Shown: positions 22,860 through 36,228, counted from the stretch's first letter. The stretch is 64,000 nucleotides of DNA from Rhodamnia argentea (GCF_020921035.1 NC_063157.1:9398001-9462000), one strand, 5' to 3'. The notes: generated by a model from the letters alone, not told the origin. Made by a program: numbers and translations.

Positions 22860-25800
22860 ATGGCAGCAATGGAGATGGTTTCGCCAAGAAACGCTTTTGG
22901 TGCAGTACATGGTTGCAGTGGCCGTGCTGGCATCAGAATTAGCCCGACCACCGTGCCGCTTCGTTGCCGAAGCGGTTGCTGCGGCGGTTATGGTGCTGTA
23001 CGCTGCAAGCTATCCAAATTTCAAGGTATTTTTTCCTCACCGATTATCATCCCTTGTTCGTGCCTGTTTCCACCATGTTGTGGGAAGAGTGTTCGGTTTC
23101 TAACATGAATCTTGGATTTTGGAGCTTCCACGATTCATGTTCTTTGTGGTCGATTTTTTTTTTTTTTGGGGGGGGAGGGGACATTACTGGCCGTGGGTAT
23201 TCCTCTTTCCTCGACTTCTCTGGAATGGAAGTGAAAAAGATTGCCGATACTGAAAATTCTGGAGATTTCAGCTTGGCTTGACTAGAAACTACAGATTACT
23301 GTGATCTTCTGTTGCGTTAATTGAATAGAGCCATTTTCCATTCTGGGAAATCCGAAGACTCGGCGTAACTTAGTTTGGTAAAGGGAAATGCTACACTAAT
23401 TAAGACTGGTTTACAAAAATTGCGATGTCTCATACTGTTATTGCTCTTGGATATGGCCCATTTGTTTGAAGGGCTACTCTCTATCTAATGCATCTCTTAC
23501 TTAGTAGACCAATCTTATAAACCGGTGTTAATAAGCTTAGAGCTGCTCTTTTGTAAATCCTACAAAATGTCCTGCTTTTACAGTGTGAAGAATTTGTGGT
23601 AGCTTTTTCTGCTGGCTCTGATGTGGTAGTCAGTGACAACTTTCCTTGGGTTTGTCCACGTTTTTAGTACTTTAGAATTTTCAAAGCTACACAGGGATTG
23701 CTTCAGTTGCCTTCTTCTGGTAGTTATGTTTTCATATGCGGCATGAACTGTGCTTCAATTATCTTCGAAATAGTGTAGGGGTTTCAATGACGTGTACTGT
23801 TGCAATGCTGGATGAGGTGGGCCGGCTGGTTTTTGTCCCTGGGAGCCTCTACTTCAGCACCTTTAGCGGCTCTTTCTTCACCCTTGACAATAAAAAATTG
23901 TTTCAAATGACTGGCATACCCTCTTCAGTAAAAAATAGGAAGTGAGCAGCCTTCATCCGTGTAAAGTGTGTCTTTCTTTAATATCTCCCCTCAGTGTTGT
24001 CTGGAAAAAATCATGTAAGAGAAGGGAGAGCCTATAGAAGCCTTGAAGCACTGTGCATATTTCTTTATAGTTGCAGCCTTGTCTGACTAAAGTTGCAGTC
24101 AAGAACTCCATAGGAGACCTCTATATCAAGCCGCCCTTCAAACTTTTAATCAATAGTCTTCATGGTGTAGTCTTGAGGAACAAAAAAGGATATATTGCTT
24201 GTAAAGTTATTAGGCATGACATCTCACTTTGTTGGCAGGGTTGAACTTAATTAATCTACTGGTTAACAAGTGGTACTGAGAAGAGGGCTGACTAGCTCCT
24301 ACTTTCACATTTCTATTATTGTTCCCTAAGCCAGCGGCAGTCCTTCATGGAACGTAGGACGTTGTTGCTTAATGCTTTGCAATTTTTGAAGCCGAAACCC
24401 CAAAAGGATCACGTGTCCTAAATCATAAGGGTGTCACGTGTTTAACTTTCCCCTTGTCAATTGCAACCACTGCTTTTCTCTTGGCAAGGTCCTAACTTAT
24501 TTGCAGTTTGGAGTAACAGATATTCAAAAAATTGAGATAATCTAATTGCTTCTCTTCTGTTTTTCTCGGACGTGTGTTTACCCTTTCTTTTGGAATGTAT
24601 TCTGCATTTAGATTTTCAGGACTATGCAAAACCTTCGCGTCTTTTTCCAACCACAGAGATTAAGTTCTGCTCAGGACACCCAGAAGAAGAGAAAATGATT
24701 TTCGGCGATGTTGGCAATTCTCAATCCTTGTACAAGATTAAGCTACATACGAGCAGGATGTATGGTTCAGGTTTAACTGATGTCAATGCTGGAATTCTGC
24801 TCTGCTTGATCGATGAACATGGACATTCGTTATTACAAAGGCTATCTGCAACTCCAATGACTGATCTTTCAGTGGAACGGCAAGAGAAAGTTGATCATGA
24901 CATTCTTCATTTTCAAAGAGCTTCTGTTGATGAATTCACTTTTAAAGGACCCAAGCTTGGAGGACTTCAAGCTCTCTGGATTAGTCTTGAATCAGGTTTG
25001 CCTAACCTGGAATTGTTGTACATTGATGAAAGGATAATACATTCATACATGTATATATATTCATAGACATTCCATAGGTCTATGGTTATATATGCAAGTA
25101 AATCTGGACAGTTTAGTTTTGAGTGGTCACTCAGCATGTCAACTTTCCATTTGTAAACATCACCATCTAGTCATTTGATGCGCTCTGTTGCTATGATTGT
25201 TGAACTCCACTAGCATGTCTTTTTAATGATTTTGCAAGGAATGTCTTCCCGTCAGTCAAAAATGCAACAAGTCATGCTACTTAACTTTCCTAACAGCATC
25301 AGCTTTTTTTCCTTCTTATGATCCTGTTATCAATTTCAACTTTCTCTTCCTTTTTCATTATGAAGATCAGGCCAATGGAGATTAGGTGGTGTCACTCTGT
25401 CTATTATTCATGCACGTCAACCATCATTGGAGGAGCACACTGCAGAAGAAACACAGTATGGGGGTTACCAGTATGATTTTCAAGCTGAGGATATTTTAAT
25501 TGGGGAGGGAAGTGATAGTTCCATGATCGAACTTAGACCTTCCCTTGTCAAGGAATTGTCTGGAGAACCCTTCACCTTGTTGAGCAATAGAACGCGGGAA
25601 TCAACTTTTCCTAGTCCTAAAATGTCCAATGAGGAAAGCATGCAGGAATATGCAGATCTAAAGCTTTCCTTGTTACTCTACGATGCTATACTGGTCTCTG
25701 TCGGCACAGCAGTTGCGTCTGTTTCAGCGAGTGAGAAAGCTGCTCTGGCATTCTTAACTGGTGGGCTTGGAGGATTTGTCTATCTGCTGATATTGCAAAG

Positions 25801-26065
25801 ATCTGTAGATGAATTGCCCACTCCGGCAACAATCTCCAGGAACTCTGTTGATCAAGTGTTTCGTCAGTTGAAGGGTCCAATAACAACTCTGGCATTGGCA
25901 GCAGCTGTTGTATTTGGAGTACTCAAGTACAGCGCAGGTCAGGTTCCTGTGGCATTAACGTCCGAAGAGCTCATTGCAGGGATGATTGGATTTATCGCGT
26001 GTAAAGTCGCAGTGGTGTTGGCTGCATTTAAGCCCATGACATTCATTTTGAAGCGGAACGACTGA
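22860..26065 (+). CDS. Predicted plastid membrane protein with PLAT-like region, function unknown
   Basis: Exons 22860-23025, 24612-24995 and 25371-26065 join in phase (G|AT and G|GC junctions) to encode 414 residues. The N-terminus (MAAMEMVSPRNAFGAVHG...) is Ser/Arg/Gly-rich with few acids, like a chloroplast transit peptide. Residues about 58-200 look like a PLAT/LH2-type beta fold: VNAGILLCLIDEHGHSLL, FQRASVDEFTFKGPKLGG and ALWISLESGQWRLGG match the spacing of that domain's strands. The C-terminal half (from YADLKLSLLLYDAILVS) has three to four hydrophobic segments. I do not recall a characterised homologue; plants have conserved unnamed proteins of this build. Intron 1 is long (1.6 kb). 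The acceptor at 24612 was chosen over one at 24620 because only it keeps the frame. Confidence 0.8.
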
Positions 26066-27335
26066 ATGACACAAATTAACTTCTTGTATTTTTCTATTGT
26101 TTTACATTTCATGTAAAGCCTCAAACTCAAAGGAACGTTCGAATAATGTAAAACGCTCTCCGAAGGATTTTCCACCACGGTCGAACTGAAAGCAGACTCC
26201 GTTCAGCATATGCATCATGTGGTGGGATTGAAAGTTTTACTGTATACCATACTACCATTGGAAATTTGAAGTGATACGATATGATGAGACAGTTCACTAG
26301 GGGTTACACTTTCGATTGTATTATATTACTGATTTGGAGAAGAAAAAAAAATCACATAGGAGGGAGAAATTAACTAAAAAAATTTAAAATTTAATTACAC
26401 TTTCGCGATAAATTTTGGCAAGTCTTAAGACTTTAACTTCACTTATCCTGTAAAATAACTTAAATAAACAGCGTTTTCCCTCTTCTTTTCTTTTGGTTTT
26501 GGCCAGCGTTATATTTACACTAACCGACTCGTGTAGAATCTAGTAAACCAGTAATGGATGCAACTACGATAAAGTTCATGCCTTTGAAGGAGTCTGACCT
26601 GCATCTGTTGCTTGAGTATGATGTCAATGCGTGCACAGGTTCAAGGAATTTTGATAGTCGAATGGTTCAGAAAATGATTATACAAAGCTTTAAGCGTAAA
26701 GAAGAACCGAGCAACATACGCTTTCAGCTGTTTCAGCATCTAGACATAAATTACATCACTTGGCAAAAACAGTCGAGAGTACATAATAATGGGGAACGAC
26801 CTACGATTGTTAATCCTGGTCACAGCAAAGACCGGCATATATTGATTGTTGTAAAATCGAAATCGGAATGCCGTCCTCCATAAAATCCAGCATTGGCTGA
26901 CAGATCATATTAAGTTTCTTTCTAGGAGTCTGTTTCCTCTAAATTGAATTGCACATGTAATTAAGCCCAGAACATTCATACATCAAAACTTAAGCCAAAA
27001 GGACTGACAGGGGAGGCAAAGAAAATCACCCATTGAAGATAAGTAAACCCATCCCCCTCTACAAGTACAAGCCCGATCTCCCTGCCAGTCGTACCGGAAG
27101 AAAAAATGTGTCAAAAATTAAGAAAATGGACCAGAAAAAGAAAACAATTACAAGTTGCCGGGTTGCCCTTTTCTTTTCAATCCAAAGCCTCGCCAGTGAC
27201 ATTTTAGATGCCTCTACCCCAGTGGGCACCATCTTTAAGAGGCTCCAGCTCTTGAAAAATTCAATGGCCAGCCCAAGCTCATTTGAAAGGAAGTATGCAG
27301 CAGCGACAAGATATGCTTACCTGAAGCCCGCTACA
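26066..27335. other. Convergent 3' region: UTRs of the plastid-type gene (+) and PP2A (-)
   Basis: 26066-26330 includes the 3' UTR of the plus-strand gene. 26370-26455 has an end typical of a plant MITE (TTAATTACACTTTCGCGATA then TTTTGGCAAGTC, ending CACTTATCC), also seen near 32990 and 54150. 26900-27335 should hold the PP2A 3' UTR. A 109-codon plus frame at 26554-26883 resembles nothing known and is not called. Confidence 0.5.
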
Positions 27336-30300
27336 TCAAAGGAAATAATCCGGCATTCTGCGAGTTATATCTGGCTCTCCCCTCTTTGGAGCTGGCTCAA
27401 ACTGCGAAGTTCAAAAGTCCATTGTATTAGTTCAAGCATTGCATGTCAAATTCTCTTTATACCCATTGCGCCTTGCTTCTGCATGCCTGCATTTAAGGGC
27501 TTGCGTGTACATATGGAGGGAGGGAGAGAGAGAGAGACCTGAATGAATGTGTGGCCTTTGGAATCATCGACTTCCAGGATGGATGCCATGTTACCACAGC
27601 GATAACAGTAGTTAGGTGCACTGAATATTGTAACGACTTTTTGATCCTGTCAAGATCACACCTTTTATTTTTCATAAGCATCATAATCACAAATTCAAAT
27701 GAAAAAAATCTGCAGCTTGAAGGGAAGCAATTACATGACCCCAGTTATATCCTTCCATAACCAACTGATGAGCTCTAGCAATCAGCTTCAAATTATTTGT
27801 ATGGTTAAACTGCTCAGATACGTCCTGCAAAAGCGATGTCATGGCTCACAATTGAATACTTTGGTTGTGGAAGATGACAAGTAGGGGAAATGAAGAAATA
27901 GCAAAAATGAAATACTACACACCTGACCGAAGGTATAACCAGCACCTCTGGGTGAGATACCCCAACCACAGCGATCATCAGGGTCAGACCATAGGAGATC
28001 ACACATAGGGCCCTCATGAGGAACTTCTTGAACACGGTCAAAATTACGTATATTGTCAAGGGTTTCAATGGATGGGGACAACCCGCCATGCAGACAAAAT
28101 ATTTCTGATTCAACCTTCAAAACGAGAAAAAAAACAATTATAACCTAGATACATGAGAACTAAATTTTGGGACAGTAAGGCCGCCCAAGAAAATTTCATA
28201 TCAGCGATTATTCAACCATCTTTTCAAGTAAAAAAAAAGGCGGAAGGCAAGTAAATCAACAATACTCAGCATGTGAACTGCTAAAGTCTACAGAAAACTT
28301 CTAGGACAAGACAGATGTATCAGCTATTTCAGAGGAAGAAGGACAAAGTTCACTTCTCCCAGCACATTAGACAATAATGTATCGGGTTTCCAGGGTGCGT
28401 TTATGTCTTGAAAAAATTCTTGATGGAGGAAAATATTGTTTGAAAAGCATTCATAAGGAACATGGCTGGTTGCAATTGTTCAGTGGTATACACGATGTGA
28501 GATGAAAAATACTTTTCAAACTTCATCTTACTTCCAAAAATTATTCTCTGCATTATAATTTCGGTCCCTCGACAGTGAAGAAGCTTGGGAAAAGAAACTT
28601 AGGAAAACAATTTATTCTTTATAGTTGTTTTTCTAGACCGTAAAGTCTTCTTCCTTGATTATCCATTTTTAGCGAACCAAACACATGAAAATTTGGAAAA
28701 TCATTCCATATAACCTTTTTCATGAATACAAGCACACCCTAAGAATCAAATATGATGGCAAACAGCTTTATCAAAACCTATATTTGAGTAGTGAGTACTT
28801 TTGCTAGGTAGCTCTAGAACAGAATACACCTCTTTTCCGTTTATCCTTGTAGTACTTTCCGCTAGGATCGTTACCCGTTATGGACACCGGGTTGCACAAC
28901 AACAAAAGCTAGGAAAACTATTAGAAGGTTCTGTACCACCTTTGTTATTGGGTATCCTTAAACTCTAGGACTGATATGACAGCAGGAAAGTATGGTGGCT
29001 CTTGCGGTTTGAGATAATCTTGCAAACATGCGCTGCTTTTGATGAGAGAGCAGGGTCGAAGCAGCAATACTTCAATCCAAAGTGACAGAAAAGAAGACTT
29101 CAATAAGGGTGCTAAAGATGCGAAAGGCCACTCCATTAGATTGGCGATGCATATCATATGCAGTTCCATCATAGTAAGTGCGTCAGCCTAACAATCAGGA
29201 AAACACTTGGGGTGTGACAAAAGGAGCAGCATCCCTGTCCCCACAGGAAAAGTCTTCAATTCAACTCCCTCAGCCCAGAAAAATAGATTAAAGTTTACAA
29301 ATCTCAATATTTACATGTATTTCAAATACGAACGAAGTGAAAATAGTGAAAATATGACATCTGCTAAAAGATATATTCAGACTAACCAGGGCCGTCAGTG
29401 GCAAATAGTCAAAAAGATCAGTGAATATCTTCCAAACGTTAGCATTACCATACCTGCAAATAGAGGAAAAGGAGTACATTCTCCAAGTATGCTAAGGAAA
29501 GATGACAACTGACATGTTCCAAAAAAAAACTCGACATCTGACACAAAAGCATTAAAGCATATACCCTCCTGAGAACCCAAAAGATAAAGTCTCCAAGTGT
29601 CTATATTAAATTCACCCATCCAAATAAAACCTGAAATCAGCCAAACAAATAAGCAAAAATTTTATGTGGGCCACCGAACCTCCCACTAGATAACTGAGTA
29701 ATGAGTACAAACCCTTAAAACGGTACTCATTCACAACATCTTTTCATGTATGTGGTGGACACATGAAACATTCATTAAGGAACTTCCAAAGAACTTCACA
29801 CAGTCTCTTTGTTTTATGGCCTGAAATAAGACCAATTATGTCACGAAAGACATTACCAATCTACCAAATGCCAAGGGCCTACTGTCAAATAATATGGAAT
29901 ATTGGCAATCTACCAAATGCCAGTGACAAACCCGTGACTGTCTGTCAGAGTGAGTTTATAGCACAGAAACATGGAATATGAATAATGAAACTGTCTTACA
30001 GAAATGAGCAGAATAAAGACGTACAACAATGTACTGCACAAATTTCCTAAAAAAATGGAAAGAAACTCACTTTCGCAGGCATTCATCATAAAACCCATAA
30101 ACTTGAGTTATCTGCGATCCAAATGCAGAGAGATCTAATCAGAATTAATGGCTCAACCAAAGATTGTTTGAAGAACATAAGAAAACGTATGTCACAAAGA
30201 AGGTAAACAAGGAGGCCAAAATGATGACCTCTTTATATGAAAGAATCCGAAAGATCTAAAATTTTAAGGATGACTACCTGGCGGCTTTCATGGTTTCCTC

Positions 30301-32607
30301 TAAGAATTGTAATCCGCTGAGGATAACGCACTTTCAGTGCCACCAAGAGCTGAAAATATTCCTCGGATCAAATACAATTATAAACTAGCGAATATACATT
30401 ACCCACTAACACCATTAAGAGTATGCTGTGATTATCTAAAGAAATGCTCCGAATAGAATTCAATAGTGAGATAAAAATTAAAGCCGATTGCTTAGATAGT
30501 TTAAGAAAGAAATACAAGTACTTACTGTAACAGTTTCAACTGAATAATATCCACGATCAACATAATCTCCCATGAACAAGTAATTGGTATCTGGGCACTG
30601 TATCCACAGCAATAAACTCCAATTATGACCATATTTGCATAAATAGATATAAAAAAGTATAAACAAGGAACCAAAGAAGCAAATGGCTTTATGCAACAAA
30701 AGAAGGTTAACAACAAAAAAGTTATGCTGGTCAATAAGTGAAAAGCCCAGTGATTCAACAGCAATATAAAGCATTCAAGACCAAAGGTTTGACAATTCTC
30801 ATGCAAATATCTATCCAGAGCTTGAAAATGTCAAAACAAGGTCCAATGACCATTCTGCAATCTGGTGTGACTGGGGAAAGGAAAAAGAAGATTCATCAAG
30901 GCACCATATAACCAATGCGAGAGCTCATCATGATAAGAAGGATGATATAGAGATCTAAACTATGCATAACACAGCGCGAGTTCGAAGAGCGAGTTGTCTT
31001 CATTTCAACAGATTGTCAGCATTTAACTACATGTGATTATCCTTCATGCATCAATAACATTACGACTATCCTTTCTTAGATCAGTTGCTAACAGCATCTT
31101 CACAAAAACAAGCATCTACAATCTTCCCTATGAAAAACAAATAAACCACAGTGGCAGCACCATTAACTGTCAACTCCACCCTTTTTAAAGATAAATTCAC
31201 CATGAGGCACCAAGGGGGTGTGAACTGTTCACTTTGTTAGAAAGGAGAACAAGACACCCTAAAGATAATAATTGTACCTTCCCTCCAACGCGGAAAAGCT
31301 CAGCCAGATCATGGAATTGTCCGTGAATATCACCACATATTGTAACAGGGCTTTTTACAGGCTGTATGCAAGAGTTAGAGGGAAAAAACAATTAAGATAT
31401 GTTGCACCTCATAAAAATAATTAGAAAGTCAACTCAGGGTGACACTGCGTGGGAAGTTTTGCGATGATATCAACACTCGCCTGGACATTATCTTCTTCCA
31501 TTAGGATCTCCTTAGCCTTCTCACATAGCACTCTAACCTGTTTCGCAGTCAATAATGTTATTCTCAGTCGAAAGTCAAAGGCAACCATTTGACAATTTTT
31601 TTGGGGTCATCATTATGCACACACCAGAAAGAGAGCAAGCCAGCAAAATGAGACAGTATAGGGTTTGAAGATAAAGTGCTCCCCTAGCAGTATACTCGTG
31701 AATTATTATACACTTGAGAACTGCAAAAGCTGTTTGCAGTCTATACTCTCTACAACGGCTGCCCCTCTACTTCAGAAATTTAGTCCATTGAAGAACCGCT
31801 AAAATCACTAGTGGCGAGATGTTGCTCACTGTGATAACACTATGTGACAACCAAGATAGGCATGGGAGACTCATAAGAGGCTACAACAGCCAAAAGTCCT
31901 CATTCTTATGATAGAATGCGACTTTGTCGCAATAACATCGCTGATGGGATGTTGCTCTGTCAAAATATCTTTCAATTAATAAAGGTTTCCCAAACACAGA
32001 TCAAAACCATTGGACATTAACAGCAACTATTCTTCACATCACACGGCATTACCCAGATTTCATCTCCCCAGGAACATCCACATCAAAAAACCACCAGAAG
32101 TCTAGTCTTACCACATTGCCCCAGCACCAACACATTGCCCCGGCAAATCATAAAGACATTATTAAAGCGCAAAGCCGAGACACCACCTCGCTCATGCCAC
32201 CCAAAAACCATATATTTGCTAACATAACCTAACTGCAGACCGGCCAACAGGAAATAAGGAGCTGCATTGCAGAAAATCTAAGCGAGCAACTCCACTAGAA
32301 CCAGTTCCTCCACACAACAACAACACAAATATTTAAAAAAAAAAAAAGCATCTTCTTATCACAGCGACGTGAGAACTTCGATTCGACTGTCGACCCCCGA
32401 TCCATTACACTCCTCGCAATGCTGAACCCTACATTCCTCGATTGGAATCCGACTCCCGCGCACCACATAAACAACGGAGCGGGGATCAATCGGCGGCGCT
32501 TCGAGAAGGCGTACCTGTTGTTCGGACAACGGCCTGCACTGCATAAGCTGACAAATGTGGTCGTCGACGCCGCCATGCGAGCTGGAAGAGAGTGAATCCG
32601 AGCTCAT
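27336..32607 (-). CDS. Serine/threonine protein phosphatase 2A catalytic subunit
   Basis: Eleven exons in transcript order: 32515-32607, 31481-31537, 31278-31361, 30526-30597, 30278-30349, 30071-30111, 29387-29453, 27923-28114, 27735-27824, 27539-27646, 27336-27401. They join to 313 residues, the length of the longer plant PP2A-C subfamily. All metal/catalytic motifs are intact: GDIHGQ (D61, H63), GDYVDRG (D89), LRGNHES (N121, H122), H171, ARAHQL (H245) and [10 protein letters not shown]. The C-terminus is DYFL, whose Leu is carboxymethylated in known PP2A and controls B-subunit binding. It dephosphorylates Ser/Thr as the core of a scaffold-regulatory-catalytic trimer. The start ATG at 32607 gives [10 protein letters not shown] before the conserved [12 protein letters not shown]. 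Intron 2 has a GC donor and intron 10 a GTCTCT donor (see findings). Confidence 0.95.
28392..28740. mobile_element. MITE in PP2A intron 7
   Basis: The ends are inverted: left AGGGTGCGTTTATGTCTTG and, reverse-complemented, right AGGGTGTGCTTGTATTCATG, each followed by AAAAA. At about 350 bp it has no coding capacity. GGAAAA words are mirrored inside. It is a typical non-autonomous DNA transposon of plants. No convincing target-site duplication was seen, so the superfamily is left open. Confidence 0.55.
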
Positions 32608-33371
32608 TTCTCCGTCCTCTGGAGCTTCCAACCCTCGCACCTCGGATCTATCTTCCAAATACTTCTGCCTCGGCGCTCGATTCCACGGCAAACCAAAAAC
32701 TTTTAAAAAAAAAATTTGCAATTAAGCCCTCATATTCATGGCTGCAATTGAATTCTATATTTTTTTTAAAATATAATTAAATCCCAAAATTTATCGAATT
32801 AATACAATCAAATCCTAAAATTTATTATCATTTTCATTTGTCAAGTTGGACAGTATTAATGAAATGGCTTGATTGCACCAACTTAATAAATTTTAAAGCT
32901 TCATTGTATTTTTTGAAAATTTTAGAATTTAATTGCATTTGTACAAAAATTTTATAATTTGCTTGCATTTTTTGAAAATTTTGGGATTTAATTGCACTTT
33001 GGCGACAAATTTTGGGGCTTCTAGTTCACTTATCCCTTCTTTCTTTAAGCTAGAAAGATTAAATATTTTTGGCCAAAAACAAAAGCTGAAAAATTATTAT
33101 AGGAAAAATTCACCATCGAACTGTGATCCGAATGTATAAATATTTTAATTGGCGATGGACCTAAACATAAGCTACCCTTTTCTCCGATAGTATAAACTAG
33201 TATTTCTGTTTGTTTATACAATATGTTACTACCTCTTATAAAGATGTGAACTTAAACGCATTTCACTCATTATTTTCCTTTCTGTAAAGATGATAAAGCA
33301 AATCAAAAATACCAAATAAAATATGAACCGAAGATTTTTGCAATTTCCACGAATTTTGACTATTTCCTTTT
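32608..33371. other. PP2A 5' flank and an AT-rich repeat (family C)
   Basis: 32608-32700 is the PP2A 5' leader. 32720-33035 contains repeated phrases such as ATTTAATTGCA with AAAATTTT, with an inverted set on the left (TTAAATCCCAAAATTTAT), and ends in GGGGCTTCTAGTTCACTTAT. The same end occurs at 26400-26455 and 54130-54190, so it is a repeat family with foldback character. No gene recognised. Confidence 0.45.
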
Positions 33372-34627
33372 GGGAAAAATCCAAAAAAGGGTCTGAAGTC
33401 CTCTTGTTTTTTCAAATTAGGGTCTCAAGTGAACTTTGTTGCAAATAAGGGTCTAAAATGATATGGTGTGTTTCAATTAAGGGCCTAAAGTGGCCACGAT
33501 ATTTCAAAAAACGGTCTGGCTTGAAGGGCATTTTCGTCATTTCACATTTTAATTTTTTTGATCATTTTCCTTTTTTTTCCTTTTTTTGTAATTTAAAAAA
33601 AAAAGGAAAAAAAGACACACAGGTGGGAGGGCCGCCCCTCCCTCCTATGTGGCCGCCGGCCCATCGCTAATGGGGGGGTCGGCGAGGCGGCAAAGGCCGG
33701 CGTCACTAGTTAAAAGCAAGGGTCACTAAGAGAGGGTCGGGCCCTCTCCCAAATTTGTGTGGGATCGGCGATCCTCGCCCGGATCAAGGGCCGCGAGTCG
33801 TCGCCCGGGACTAGGCAAGGGTCCCCTAAGCGGCGGCATGGCCTCAGGGCGGCAGTGAGTCGCGACTAAGAAGGCCGAGGGTGGTGTCGAGTCTTGTAGA
33901 GGGTAGCCACGGGGTCCTCTGGTGGCGCGATGGCTCGAGGTCTTGGGTCGGGTGCGGATCCGAGCTTCTCGGGCTCGGATCTGGTGGTGACGGCAGGGCG
34001 GGTCGGCGATTGAACGGATGGATGGTAGCGCGAGGTGGAGTCGGTGGTTGAGTGGGTGGTTGGTGGCGGTAAGCGGAGAAGGAGATAGGGGTTGGACCTC
34101 ACCGAGCTCGTAGGTTCGTGGGTCTCTCGACGTGGGGTGCGGGGGCTCGAAACGGTGGCGGCGGCGGCGATGTGCTCGGACCGACAATCGAGCGGCGCAA
34201 CTGCAGGTGGGTTGAGGTGGACGGCTGGTTGGCATCTATAGATGGAGGGGTGGTCGTGAGCAACAAAAGGAAAAAGAAGGCGAAGATGAAGATGAAGACG
34301 AAGGAGAAGAAAGAAAAGAAAGAGTGGGGGAGGGACTAGTCGCATCACGAAAGAGAGAAAGTGAGTGAAGGGAAAAAAAAGTGTAAAATAGATTTAAAAA
34401 AATCAAAAATAAATCAAATAAATAAAAAGACGAAAATGCCCTTGAAATCAGGCCTTTTTTGAGATTTTATGGTCACTTCACGCTCTTGTTTAAAACAATA
34501 TTCACTTCATGCTTTTTTTTTTTTTTTAGAAAATGAGGGCACTTCATGCCTTTATTTGAGACAGAGATCATTTGGGGCCCTTATTTGAAAAAATAGAGGA
34601 CTTCGAGTTCTTTTTTGGATTTTTCCC
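33372..34627. mobile_element. Foldback element, family A copy 3
   Basis: The left arm starts GGGAAAAATCCAAAAAAGGG and carries about 32 bp subrepeats (CAAATTAGGGTCTCAAGTGA; CAATTAAGGGCCTAAAGTGG). The right arm ends with the inverse TTCTTTTTTGGATTTTTCCC. The GC-rich interior (33620-34330) includes GGTCGGCGAGGCGG, GTCGTCGCCCGGGA and a GAAGATGAAGA run. Long minus-strand frames inside are Pro/Ser/Arg-rich and not credible proteins. The element is part of the tandem duplication. Confidence 0.6.
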
Positions 34628-35843
34628 TTTCCTTTTTTTGAATCAAGCTGCATTGTCATTAAAAGTTTTAAAGTTTGATATGTTGAAGGAGGAATTGCAC
34701 GCCAAACTTCAGGACTTTTTCGCATCATTCGATATGATTTTTGAACTCCTATTTTCAATCGCAATCCTCGAATCACGAAAATCGGTTAAGTATGTAATAT
34801 ATTATTCTCTTAATGCTTTCCATATAATAAAGCGAGCTTTTAAAACTCATATGTGTTGTAATATCTCTACGTTACTGGCTACATAATTTCATGAATACGT
34901 ATCACATAGCATTCATTCTAATGTGACTCATATCTCAAATTTTTCTCTTAATCTAGTTCTACCAATCAAATTGTTTGGCTAAGGCCATTCATTTGTTATT
35001 TGATCGATATAAATATCGTATGACATTATATACGTGTCCTAAATTTCGTAAAATTACCAGAACAGCTCACTTTTCAAAAGACCTTAGCAATTCGGTCCAA
35101 ATTTTGACTAGTGAGACAAATGTCTAGATTAGGCCATTAATTGTGAAACTGACTAAGAACTTTCCATCACGAGCGTCGTTAAGATGTAAAACAGCTCACA
35201 AAGTTTTCAAGTTTTAGAAAAAGGGACCTCTGCTCTTTTGAAATTACAAAATAGCCCATGCTCTACTATGCTTAGATTTTTCACCCGATTTTATTTCCTA
35301 TAATTTATCTAGCTCAATCACTAATGAATAATCGTCTTTATTGACATAGTCCGATGTTGACAGGAGCATTTATAAGCAGTGATTATGTTTTTGCCCTTGT
35401 GTTACGCAAAACTACTATTTTAACTTTTAACGTGCATAGACAGTCCTCAACTCTCTTATCGTTTTGCTCATCAAAATTATGCAAAATCCCCTTTAAATCA
35501 TTCCACGTGCTTTTTATTCATGAAATACACTCACAGTGAGTCGTATATAGAGTCTTGCCCAGTAGCAACTTTACATGGCATCAAGAAACATTTTTCTAAT
35601 CTCATGTAAACAAAGCAATAACCATGGTGCAAATCATGCATATAGTCTTGCATCTATGTATCTCATCACATAATCAATCGTTTATTTCTTTTAACAACGT
35701 GGATCTGCGTTATTGTTCGTTGTGTAAGCTAAAGTCAAACGACAATCAGTAGTACCAAGGGGATCAACCCACTTTAGCCCCGAGAAATTCATTTTGATGG
35801 GAAGCTTTGATTGAACAAAGAGCTTCGTCCACCTTAAAATGGC

Positions 35844-36228
35844 ATAAGGACATCTTAAGTATCGATATTTGTGTACGGCGCTCATTCTAGTGTCAATATA
35901 TATATTTGATCACTTGAGTGCCAAATAGGAGAAAAAACGATCATTTTAGTGTCAACAATAAGGAATTCTGTCAACCTTACCGGAGTTGACACTTAAATAA
36001 TTTTTTTTTTTTAAAAATGACACTCAAGTGATCCAAAAAATATCACTTTAGTACCAAATTGGAGAAAAACGATCGATTTAGTGCCAACGGGAAGAAATTT
36101 CAATGACCTCACTAGAATTGGCATTTAAATAATTATTTTTCAAAAACATTGGCACATAAATGGTCAAAAAAATATTAGCACTAAAGTGAGCGTCGTACAC
36201 AAATATTGACACTCAAGGTGTCCTTTAT
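35844..36228. mobile_element. Small inverted-repeat element (family D), copy in unit 1
   Basis: The left side ATAAGGACATCTTAAGTATC, ATTTGTGTACGGCGCTCATT and CTAGTGTCAAT faces its inverse on the right (AGTGAGCGTCGTACACAAAT, GACACTCAAGGTGTCCTTTAT). Inside, words such as CACTCAAGTGATC and GGAGAAAAACGATC occur in both orientations. About 385 bp, no coding capacity. Confidence 0.55.

Noticed and set aside
26554..26883. A 109-codon plus-strand frame in the convergent 3' region
   Set aside because: No recognisable similarity, lies in a UTR-rich interval, and lacks exon signals.
33726..34348. Minus-strand frames of 160-170 codons in foldback copies 3 and 4
   Set aside because: Low-complexity Pro/Ser/Arg/His translations of a GC-rich element core; frames differ between copies and match no protein family.
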